Source: Propionibacterium acidifaciens DSM 21887
GTDB lineage: Bacteria; Actinomycetota; Actinomycetes; Propionibacteriales; Propionibacteriaceae
Direction: 5' to 3'
Assembly: GCF_000426605.1 (NCBI RefSeq)
Contig: NZ_AUFR01000021.1
Location: 1-51,330 of the forward strand
DNA length: 51,330 nucleotides
The notes beneath the pieces are model-generated. The model saw nothing but the letters and a program-made list of their open reading frames with translations. It searched no databases and was not told where the DNA came from. Below, piece by piece: positions 43,076 to 49,757 of the stretch. The first letter of the stretch is position 1. The number at the start of each line of letters is the position of its first letter. The translations under genes were made by a program, and so were the position numbers.

Positions 43076-43081
43076 ACCCTA
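43076..43081 (-). promoter_or_regulatory. malQ -10 box, leaderless start
   Basis: On the minus strand TAGGGT ends 6 nt before the malQ ATG. There is no ribosome binding site. Confidence 0.5.
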
Positions 43082-43130
43082 GCGAGCGTCCCTGCGGCGG
43101 GCGGGACAGGACCATTGACCGGCCGCGGCG

Positions 43131-43181
43131 CCGTGGGCGGGTCCCCGCTCTGCGCGGGTCACCGGCCGACGGCGCCCACGG
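43131..43181 (-). terminator. Terminator-like structure after the RDD-family gene
   Basis: CCGTGGGCG (43131-43139) pairs with CGCCCACGG (43173-43181) around a GC-rich region that can itself fold. It lies in the 126-bp gap between the RDD gene and malQ on the same strand. Confidence 0.4.
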
Positions 43182-43195
43182 GGCCGGGGCGCGGC

Positions 43196-44155
43196 TCAGG
43201 GCCGGGTCGAGATGACCTGCGTCCGGGCGAACCGGTCGTGGAGGGTCTGGCGCTTCCCGTTGGCCAGGCCGTAGATGATGTCGACCGTCTGGAACAGCGG
43301 CCCCAGGGGGCTGATGAGGGTCACCGGCACGAAGCCCACGAGAGTGGCGGCGTACCAGACGCCGTTGCGCAGGAGACTCGTGCTCCACGGCAGGGCGACC
43401 GGGCCCCGCCCGTGCTCGGCCGGCACGACGCGCAGGCCCATGGCCTGCTGGCCCAGGCTGGCGCCCCGGAAGCGCATGAGGAGCGTGAAGTAGGCGAAGC
43501 CGAGGAGCAGGGCGAGGACCCCGTAGACGTACCACTGGGCCGTGACCCCGTAGACGGGATCGGCCGGGCTGCTCGGGTAGTTCGTCGAGCCGCTCGAGAC
43601 GGCGGACATGACGTCCTGCTCCCAGCGCAGCATCGCGTCGGTGATGTCGCCGAAGAAGACCTGGAGCACGACGACCTGGAGGACGGTCATCAGGACGCCG
43701 TCGATGAGGAGGGCGACGAACCGGGCGCCCCAGCCGCCGAGCCGCACCCCGTCGGCGGTGACGCGGCCGGTCGGGTACCCGAAGCCGGCCTGTGAGCGCC
43801 AGGGGTTCTGGTAGTCGCCCTGCTGGGGCCGGGGACACCCGCCGGGCTGGGGGGCGTAGCCGCCGTAGGGGGGCCGGCCCTGGCCGTACGGGTCGTACGG
43901 GGACTGGTCCTGGCCGTACGGGGGCTGGGCGGGCGCCGGGGCGGCGGCCGGGTCGGGGCGCGTCTGGTGCGTCCACCGGGCGCCGTCCCAGAAGCGCTGG
44001 CCGGTGCCCTGCGGGTGCGGGTCCGCGTACCAGCCGGCCGGGGGCAGCTGCTGGGCGGACTGCGGTCCGCCGGCACCGCCGCTCAGCGGATCGCCCGTCC
44101 GCTGATCGCCGGGATCGGGGTTCGGGCTGTGGTCATTGCGGGGATCTTCGTTCAC
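43196..44155 (-). CDS. RDD-family membrane protein with DUF2510 domain
   Basis: The 319-residue protein starts with a DUF2510 module (PAGWYADPHPQGTGQRFWDG, about 35-65), common at the N-terminus of actinobacterial membrane proteins. A Pro/Gln/Tyr/Gly-rich linker (about 70-125) follows, then an RDD domain with three to four transmembrane helices (GGWGARFVALLIDGVLM; RGASLGQQAMGLRVV; TLHDRFARTQVI). The function is unknown, and some RDD proteins are ion exchangers. I choose the GTG at 44155 because upstream in-frame sequence lies between genes. Confidence 0.85.
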   Translation of the reverse strand: MNEDPRNDHSPNPDPGDQRTGDPLSGGAGGPQSAQQLPPAGWYADPHPQGTGQRFWDGARWTHQTRPDPAAAPAPAQPPYGQDQSPYDPYGQGRPPYGGYAPQPGGCPRPQQGDYQNPWRSQAGFGYPTGRVTADGVRLGGWGARFVALLIDGVLMTVLQVVVLQVFFGDITDAMLRWEQDVMSAVSSGSTNYPSSPADPVYGVTAQWYVYGVLALLLGFAYFTLLMRFRGASLGQQAMGLRVVPAEHGRGPVALPWSTSLLRNGVWYAATLVGFVPVTLISPLGPLFQTVDIIYGLANGKRQTLHDRFARTQVISTRP

Positions 44156-44208
44156 GCCCTCAAGGATGCCATGCCGCGGCGCCCCGCCGCCGGAACGGCG
44201 CGGACCGC

Positions 44209-45600
44209 TCAGGCCGGGTCGTGCACGGGCCCGATGCGCAGCGCCGCGACGAGGCCGACGACGGCGGCGGCCGTCGTCACGGCGAGCACCCGGCCGAAGA
44301 CGACGGGCCAGTGGCCGCCGCCCGCGCCGAGTGCGTAGGCCGAGCCGGCGATGCCGGTGATGAGAGAGGTGAGCATGCCCTCGGAGACCTGGAGCGAGGA
44401 GGTGTGCCGGCCGAGCGCCGCCGGCTCCGACAGGGCCATGACGGCCAGCGAGGTGCTCGACACGATGAGGCCCATGCCGAAACCGCCCGTGCCGTAGCCG
44501 AGGACGAGCACGGGGACCGGAAGGGCCGGCACGAGGACGCACACGAGCATGAGCGCGATGCCGGCCGCGCACAGCCGGGCGCCGAGGACGATGATCCGGT
44601 CGCGGCGCAGCCTGCCCCGCAGCCACGGTCGGGACTGGGCCCATGCGCTGATGGCCCAGGCGATCGAGCCGGTGCACAGGATGAGGCTCGCGCGACCCAG
44701 GGCGATGGCGTGCTCCTGGGTGAGGATGAGCAGCAGATAGGTCTCGGACGCGATGAAGGCGCCGTTCCCGAGGCCGCGGGTGACCATGACCGAGGGCAGC
44801 CCCCTGCCCAGGCTCAGGAAGCCGGCCGGCATGAGCGCGGGGATCGCCAGGCGCAGCAGGACGACGGCCGCGAGCGCGACGACGAGCGCCATGAGGTCGA
44901 GGCGGTGCCCGGCGTACTGGATCATCGCGGCCCCGGCCGCCGCGACGCCGGCCGCCCACAGCGGCACCGGCGCGTCGCCGGAGCCGTCGTCCGAGCCGAT
45001 GGCGGCGAGGTCCCGCCCGCGCACCCGCTTCAGCGGCGCCCAGCTGACGCCGAGGGCGAAGACGACGACGGGCAGCAGGCCCCAGAAGACCCAGTACCAG
45101 CCGAGGCGCTCGGTGACGAGGGCCGCGACCGGTGGGCCGATGACGCTGGGCAGCACCCAGCAGAACGAGAAGGCCGACATCATCGCCGGCCTGCGGTCGT
45201 CGTCGAAGACCCGGCCGATGAGCACCATGAGGGAGACACTGGCGAGGCCGGCGCCGAGGCCCTGCACGGCGCGCATGGCCAGCAGCATGCCCACGGACAC
45301 GGAGGAGCCCGCACCGACGAGGCCGAGCGCGAAAACGGCCATCCCGCAGATCATCGGGGGGGCCGAACCGATCCGGTCGCACAGGCGCCCACCGACGACG
45401 ATGGCCATCACCTGGAAGATCATGAAGGTCGTGAACGCCCAGTCGTACAGGTCCATGCGCCCGAACCGTGCGGCAGCGGACGGCATGGCGGTCAGCGTGC
45501 CGTAGCTCTCGAACGCGGTGGCGAGGACGGCCGTGAGGATGCCGATGACGAGCAGCCGGCTCGCGCCGGGGCCCGTCGGATCGGAGGTTCCGGTGGTCAT
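44209..45600 (-). CDS. MFS transporter, drug efflux-like
   Basis: The 463-residue membrane protein has about 12-14 hydrophobic segments. It carries the MFS motif A-like GGRLCDRIGSAPP after the second helix and RAVQGLGAGLASVS after the fourth (motif B/C region), as in DHA-type efflux pumps such as EmrB/QacA relatives. The substrate cannot be told. It is divergent from DUF3039, with a strong inverted repeat in between. A TGTGAT 8 nt before the ATG might be its -10 box. Confidence 0.85.
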   Translation of the reverse strand: MTTGTSDPTGPGASRLLVIGILTAVLATAFESYGTLTAMPSAAARFGRMDLYDWAFTTFMIFQVMAIVVGGRLCDRIGSAPPMICGMAVFALGLVGAGSSVSVGMLLAMRAVQGLGAGLASVSLMVLIGRVFDDDRRPAMMSAFSFCWVLPSVIGPPVAALVTERLGWYWVFWGLLPVVVFALGVSWAPLKRVRGRDLAAIGSDDGSGDAPVPLWAAGVAAAGAAMIQYAGHRLDLMALVVALAAVVLLRLAIPALMPAGFLSLGRGLPSVMVTRGLGNGAFIASETYLLLILTQEHAIALGRASLILCTGSIAWAISAWAQSRPWLRGRLRRDRIIVLGARLCAAGIALMLVCVLVPALPVPVLVLGYGTGGFGMGLIVSSTSLAVMALSEPAALGRHTSSLQVSEGMLTSLITGIAGSAYALGAGGGHWPVVFGRVLAVTTAAAVVGLVAALRIGPVHDPA

Positions 45601-45629
45601 GGCAGCCCATCACATCACAGCGCCCCACC

Positions 45630-45669
45630 GGGGCCCATCCCCCGGACCGCGATCCGGGGGATGGGCCCC
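45630..45669. promoter_or_regulatory. Perfect 17-bp inverted repeat between two divergent genes
   Basis: GGGGCCCATCCCCCGGA (45630-45646) and its exact reverse complement (45653-45669) flank the loop CCGCGA. The structure begins 30 bp from the MFS start and ends 33 bp from the DUF3039 start, so it lies where the promoters of both divergent genes should be. It looks like a terminator but has nothing upstream to terminate. It may be an operator or an insulating hairpin. Confidence 0.6.
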
Positions 45670-45702
45670 GCGACCCTTGCCGGGGTGTGGGACGATGAAT
45701 CC

Positions 45703-45966
45703 ATGAGTCAGCTGGCACCGGGTTCGGAAACCATCGTCAGGCAGCGCACCCAGCCCACGTACGAGGAGGGCGACGAGGAGCGCTTCAGCCACTACGTCCC
45801 CAAGGCGAAGCTCACCGAGGCGCTCGTCATGGGCACGCCCGTCGTGGCCCTGTGCGGGAAGGTCTGGGTGCCCACGCGCAACCCCGACCGCTTCCCCGTC
45901 TGCCCGACCTGCAAGGAGATCTGGGAGCAGATGAGACCGGGCGAGGACAAGGGCCCCGACCGCTGA
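45703..45966 (+). CDS. DUF3039 family protein
   Basis: The 87-residue protein belongs to the actinobacterial DUF3039 family. It is acidic and soluble, with the conserved FSHYVPKAKLTEALVMGTPVVALCGKVW and the C67-P-T-C70 pair, together with C51 and H30, as a likely zinc site. The function is unknown. The ATG at 45703 starts the conserved MSQLAPGSET. A long upstream in-frame reading is antisense to the MFS and RDD genes and is rejected. It converges on the CDF transporter. Confidence 0.88.
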   Translation: MSQLAPGSETIVRQRTQPTYEEGDEERFSHYVPKAKLTEALVMGTPVVALCGKVWVPTRNPDRFPVCPTCKEIWEQMRPGEDKGPDR

Positions 45967-45981
45967 GCCCGGGCCGGAGGG

Positions 45982-46944
45982 TCAGAACCTGCGCCGCGTC
46001 GGTCGGTAGCCGGAGCGCCTGATGTCGGGCTCCAGGTAGATGTACTCGCAGCGCGGCTCGGCGCCGCGCACGGTGCGCTCGGCGGCGTCGATGACGGCGG
46101 CGACGTACTCGGCGCTCTCACTGCGGGTCACGGCGATCTTCGCGGCGAGGAGGATCTGGTCGGGGCCGGTGTGCACCGTCTTCATGTGGATGACGCCCTC
46201 GACGCCGGGCGTGCTCGTGAGGGCCCCGATGATGCGGGACTCGGTCTCGGGGCCGGCGGACTCGCCGAGCAGCAGCGACTGCATCTCGTGGCCGAGAAGG
46301 ACCGCGACGGCGACGAGGAGCACGCCGATGAGACCCGAGCCGATGCAGTCGAAGAGGCCGTTGCCGGTGACGAGGGTGAGGACGATGCCGACGAGGGCCA
46401 GCACCAGGCCGGCCAGGGCGGCGGTGTCCTCGAGGAGGACGGCCGGCAGCTCGGGCGACTTGGTGGCGCGGACGAAGCCGAGGAGGCCCCGGCCCCTGCG
46501 CTGGGCCCGGGTCTCGTGGAGTGCGGTGCGCAGGCTGAGCGACTCGGCGACGGCGCTCACGAGCAGCACCGCGACGGGCACCCACCACCAGCGGGAGCCC
46601 ATGAGCTCGTCCCCGTGGCCGGCGAGCACCTCGGAGGCCTTGTGGACCGCCTCGTAGAGGGCGAAGAGGCCGCCGGCGCTGAACAGGATGATCGAGACGA
46701 GGAAGGCGTTGATGTAGCGCTGGCGCCCGTACCCGAAGGGGTGCGCTGCGGTGGCCCCGCGGGCGCCCCGCCGGCCGCCGGCGAGCAGCAGGACCTGGTT
46801 GCCGGTGTCGGCCAGCGAGTGGATGGCCTCGGACAGCATCGAACTGGCCCCGGTGAGGAGCCAGGCGATGAACTTCGTCGCGGCGATCGCCAGGTTCGCG
46901 GCGAGCGCCGCGATGGTGGCCTTCGTGCCGCCTTCTTCACTCAT
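45982..46944 (-). CDS. Cation diffusion facilitator family transporter
   Basis: The 320-residue membrane protein has about six transmembrane helices and the CDF signature ASSMLSEAIHSLADTGNQ, in which the H-x3-D metal site is visible. The second metal motif reads LLEDTAALAG (E-D instead of H-x3-D), as in the ZnT9-like CDF branch. A cytoplasmic C-terminal domain follows (GVEGVIHMKTVHTGPDQILLAAKI). The metal is probably Zn or Mn, but the sequence does not decide. The ATG at 46944 is chosen because the upstream extension lies in the gap after the SIS gene. Confidence 0.9.
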   Translation of the reverse strand: MSEEGGTKATIAALAANLAIAATKFIAWLLTGASSMLSEAIHSLADTGNQVLLLAGGRRGARGATAAHPFGYGRQRYINAFLVSIILFSAGGLFALYEAVHKASEVLAGHGDELMGSRWWWVPVAVLLVSAVAESLSLRTALHETRAQRRGRGLLGFVRATKSPELPAVLLEDTAALAGLVLALVGIVLTLVTGNGLFDCIGSGLIGVLLVAVAVLLGHEMQSLLLGESAGPETESRIIGALTSTPGVEGVIHMKTVHTGPDQILLAAKIAVTRSESAEYVAAVIDAAERTVRGAEPRCEYIYLEPDIRRSGYRPTRRRF

Positions 46945-47077
46945 GGATGTCAGGGCCTTCGCTCGTGGGGATCGGAGATGGGCGCGGGGCCGCCGCGCAC
47001 CGGCCATCCATTGTCCCCCCTCGCCGGAGCGGCGCCCGCCGGGCCGGCGCGGGCACGGCGTCGGGCGAGGGCGCGAC

Positions 47078-48094
47078 TCAGGGCCGGCGGCCGGACAGGC
47101 CCAGCTCCAGGTAGGCGGCGCCGTACAGGCCCTTCTGGCGGAGCGTGACGTAGCGGTCGAGCGCTCCCCCGTCGTCGGCGAGGACGGCGCACACCCGCAC
47201 ATCGTGCAGCTCCGCCGCCGCGACGAGACGATCCCGCTGCTCGTCGCCGGCCGGGCTGCGCTCGCCGTCGTCGAGGATCACGAGGACCGGGCGCAGCCGG
47301 GCGGGCCCGTCGTCGGGATCGGCGAAGGGGTCGTGGGCGGGCGCGCCCTCGATGACCGGCAGCAGCTCGGCGCTCACCGCGGCGAGCGCGGGACGGCCGC
47401 TGGCCCGGCGCAGCGCCTCGGCGACGCGCCGGGCCGCTCGGGCGGCGAGCACCGAGTCCCCCCAGGCGAGCGGCATGGCGTCGGCCAGCGCCAGGGCCAG
47501 GTCCTTGGCCGGGTTGTCGGACAGGTCGTGGAAGGGGCTGGACTCCTCGGCGACCATGTCGGCCCTCTCGGCGACGTCGCCCGGGCGCACCGGCGGACAC
47601 AGCCCGAGCTCGTGCAGGATGCTCACCGCCGCGACGGCACTGCCGAGGGCGTCCTCGCTGCGGGTGCGGATGCGCACCGTCGAGGACGAGTCGGCCGCCC
47701 GGGCGACCTGCGAGTCGGCGGGTGCGGCGACGATGACGGCCGCGCCGCGGCGCACGGCCTCGGCGCTGCTGGAGACCTCGTCCGGGCCGGCGCCGACGGA
47801 GCCGGCGAGCACGACGACGAGGTCGAGCGGACCGGTCCAGGCGGGCAGCCCGGCGAACGGCCAGGCCACGACGGGCACCGGGCAGCAGGGCTCGAGCAGG
47901 GCGCGCACGAGGCGCGACTCCGGGCCGACGATGACGACGCCGCGGGGGCGGTAGCCGGGGCCGAGGTCGGGTCGGACGAGCTCGGCCGCGTCCATGCGGA
48001 TGCGGGCGCCGGTGCCGGCGAGGGCGCGCAGCGGCGCGTCGACGCGGGTGAGGGCCTCCTGGTCATCGAGCAGGGAGTCGTCGAAGTCGCTCAT
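47078..48094 (-). CDS. SIS-domain protein (phosphosugar isomerase-like)
   Basis: The 338-residue protein resembles the SIS-fold bifunctional phosphoglucose/phosphomannose isomerase-like proteins that lie next to mannose-phosphate genes in actinobacteria. A Rossmann-like region (VVIVGPESRLVRALLEP, DLVVVLAGSVGAGPDEVSSSAEAVRRGAAVIVAAP) fits the SIS fold. It ends in RQKGLYGAAYLELGL, typical of the group. The catalytic residues are not clear, so activity is uncertain. It lies 4 bp after the Trm112-like gene and is part of the DUF3499/PMM/Trm112/SIS set. Confidence 0.82.
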   Translation of the reverse strand: MSDFDDSLLDDQEALTRVDAPLRALAGTGARIRMDAAELVRPDLGPGYRPRGVVIVGPESRLVRALLEPCCPVPVVAWPFAGLPAWTGPLDLVVVLAGSVGAGPDEVSSSAEAVRRGAAVIVAAPADSQVARAADSSSTVRIRTRSEDALGSAVAAVSILHELGLCPPVRPGDVAERADMVAEESSPFHDLSDNPAKDLALALADAMPLAWGDSVLAARAARRVAEALRRASGRPALAAVSAELLPVIEGAPAHDPFADPDDGPARLRPVLVILDDGERSPAGDEQRDRLVAAAELHDVRVCAVLADDGGALDRYVTLRQKGLYGAAYLELGLSGRRP

Positions 48095-48098
48095 CCGC

Positions 48099-48299
48099 TC
48101 ACCTGGACGGGGTCGGACGGGCCTCGTCGATGAGCAGCACGGGGATGCCGTCGACGATCGGATAGGCCAGGCCGCAGTCGGTGTCGGTGCACAGGAGCTC
48201 GTTGCTGTCGTAGTCGACGGCGAGCTTGGCGTGGCAGCTCGGGCACGCCGCGATCTGCAGGAAATCGGGGGACAGGATCACATCGGCCTCAGCGGGCAT
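48099..48299 (-). CDS. Trm112-family zinc-ribbon protein
   Basis: The 66-residue protein matches the Trm112-like fold, with zinc ligands C19-x2-C22 (ACPSCHAKL) and C37/C42 (LCTDTDCGLAYPIVDGIPVLL). In eukaryotes Trm112 activates methyltransferases. The bacterial role is unknown. Its conserved place next to the SIS and phosphomannomutase genes suggests a link to the same pathway. The ATG has a good ribosome site (AAGGAG). Confidence 0.9.
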   Translation of the reverse strand: MPAEADVILSPDFLQIAACPSCHAKLAVDYDSNELLCTDTDCGLAYPIVDGIPVLLIDEARPTPSR

Positions 48300-48382
48300 C
48301 TGCTGGCTCCTTCGTTGCGTTCAGGGTCCATGATGCCCCATCGCGGACGCCCCTCGGCGCGACCGGGCTCCCCCGGCGCGCC

Positions 48383-49210
48383 TCAGGCGAGGGGCTCGAG
48401 CAGGTCGAGCAGCTCGTCGCCGGGACGGCGCCCGGCGGCGAGCACGGGGATGAGGGCGCCCAGGTAGTCGAGCGTCTCGTGGTGGTCGGCGACCTGGTGG
48501 CAGGGCACGCCGATGGTGCGCACCGGATGGTCGTTGCCGCCCGGCATGAGGCGGTCGCCGACGAAGAGGATCCCGGTGAGCGGGATGCCGGTCTGGGCGG
48601 ACAGCTGGTTGATGCCGTAGGCCTTGTCGATGCCGCGGCGGGTGATGTCGATGGAGGTCGAGCCGCCGGCCCGCACCTCGAGGCCGGGCAGGTCGCCGGC
48701 GATCGCCGCGCGCAGGGCCTCGCGCTTGGCGCCGTCGGGGTCCCAGGACCTCTTGACGTCGACGGGGGCCTCCTGGCCGAGCGCCGAGTAGGTGATCTGG
48801 CTGCCGCGATCCTCGATCCGCTCGCCGTCGACGGTCCCGTCGGGCTCCCACAGGCCGAGTTCGGCGGCGCGGTGCTCGATCGAGTCGATGGCGGCCCGCC
48901 GCTGGTCGGGTTCGAGGTCGTGGGCGTACAGCTCGCACCAGGCGCCGTCGACGAAGCGCATGTAACGGGTGCCGCAGGTGGGCATGAGGTGGAGCCCGCC
49001 CAGGTCGGCGTCGGCGGGCAGGCGGTCGAGCACCTGGGACCTGAACTGGCCGAACTGTCCGCCCGAGATGATGCACACGGGACGCACCGCCAGCAGCGCG
49101 CGCAGCGCGGCGCCCATCCCTGCCGGCAGGGGCGACTTGCTGGGGGCGAGGGTGTCGTCCAGGTCGAAGGCGATGAGGGCGGGGAAGCCCTCGCTGAGCT
49201 CGTGAACCAT
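48383..49210 (-). CDS. HAD-IIB protein of the eukaryotic-type phosphomannomutase family
   Basis: The 275-residue protein has the HAD nucleophile pair D16/D18 (FDLDDTLAP) and SGGQFGQFRSQVLDRL. Its signature FVGDRLMPGGNDHPV closely follows the human PMM2 motif GDKTMPGGNDH. GSTSIDITRRGIDKAYGI corresponds to the PMM QISFDVFPDGWDKRYCL region. This points to phosphomannomutase (mannose-6-P to mannose-1-P) or a related sugar phosphatase. The adjacent SIS gene supports mannose-phosphate metabolism. TAGGGT ends 7 nt before the ATG at 49210, which supports this start over the longer one. Confidence 0.85.
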   Translation of the reverse strand: MVHELSEGFPALIAFDLDDTLAPSKSPLPAGMGAALRALLAVRPVCIISGGQFGQFRSQVLDRLPADADLGGLHLMPTCGTRYMRFVDGAWCELYAHDLEPDQRRAAIDSIEHRAAELGLWEPDGTVDGERIEDRGSQITYSALGQEAPVDVKRSWDPDGAKREALRAAIAGDLPGLEVRAGGSTSIDITRRGIDKAYGINQLSAQTGIPLTGILFVGDRLMPGGNDHPVRTIGVPCHQVADHHETLDYLGALIPVLAAGRRPGDELLDLLEPLA

Positions 49211-49217
49211 GGCAGCC

Positions 49218-49223
49218 ACCCTA
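49218..49223 (-). promoter_or_regulatory. -10 box of the PMM-like gene, leaderless start
   Basis: On the minus strand TAGGGT ends 7 nt before the ATG at 49210. It is the same hexamer as at malQ. Confidence 0.5.
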
Positions 49224-49324
49224 GACCAGCGGAGGGGGACGGCCCGGCTCCTCCCGCGGGGACGGGGGATCATCGGGGACGAGCCGAGGGCCACCAGGCG
49301 GGGAGGGCCGGCCGGACCCGGTGC

Positions 49325-49690
49325 TCAGCGCCGCCGGTCCGCGATGACGCGCAGGTGCCCGCGGTGGGCCAGCTCGACGACGCCGCTCTCGTCGGGCGCC
49401 GCCGGGGCCGGCTCCTCGGCCAGCCCGACCTCGCGGACGGCGTTGGCCAGGGCGAGCAGGTCGTCCTCGTCGGGGGTCGGCGGCCGGCCGTCCGGGGCCT
49501 CGACGCGGATGACGTCCCAGCCCCTCGGCACGCTCATCGACTCCGCGTGGCGCGCGCACAGGTCGTAACTTCCCGGCTCGGCGGAGACGGCGAGCGGGCC
49601 GAGGACGGCCGTGGAATCGGCATAGGCGAACGTGAGGGTGGCGACTGCACGCTCGTTGCAGCCATTGCGCGAGCACCGACGATCCATCAC
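49325..49690 (-). CDS. DUF3499 family protein
   Basis: The 121-residue protein belongs to DUF3499, found in actinobacteria next to phosphomannomutase genes. It begins with DRRCSRNGCNERAVATLTFAYADSTAVLGPL, and YDLCARHAESMSVPRGWDVIRV follows. The two Cys near the N-terminus with the later Cys-x2-His suggest a zinc finger. The function is unknown. GTG and ATG are adjacent at the start. The GTG at 49690 is 7 nt after TACCGT and fits a leaderless start, while the ATG three bases later is almost equivalent. Confidence 0.88.
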   Translation of the reverse strand: MMDRRCSRNGCNERAVATLTFAYADSTAVLGPLAVSAEPGSYDLCARHAESMSVPRGWDVIRVEAPDGRPPTPDEDDLLALANAVREVGLAEEPAPAAPDESGVVELAHRGHLRVIADRRR

Positions 49691-49697
49691 CCGCACA

Positions 49698-49703
49698 ACG
49701 GTA
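49698..49703 (-). promoter_or_regulatory. -10 box of the DUF3499 gene, leaderless start
   Basis: On the minus strand TACCGT ends 7 nt before the GTG at 49690. There is no ribosome binding site. Confidence 0.45.
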
Positions 49704-49757
49704 GTCCGCCCCCGGACCCGGGCGGTCACCGGCACGCGCCGCGGAACCGCCGCCGTC

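Noticed and set aside
43792-45966. A 724-codon plus-strand frame ending with DUF3039
   Set aside because: Only the last 87 codons are DUF3039. The rest is antisense to the RDD and MFS genes.
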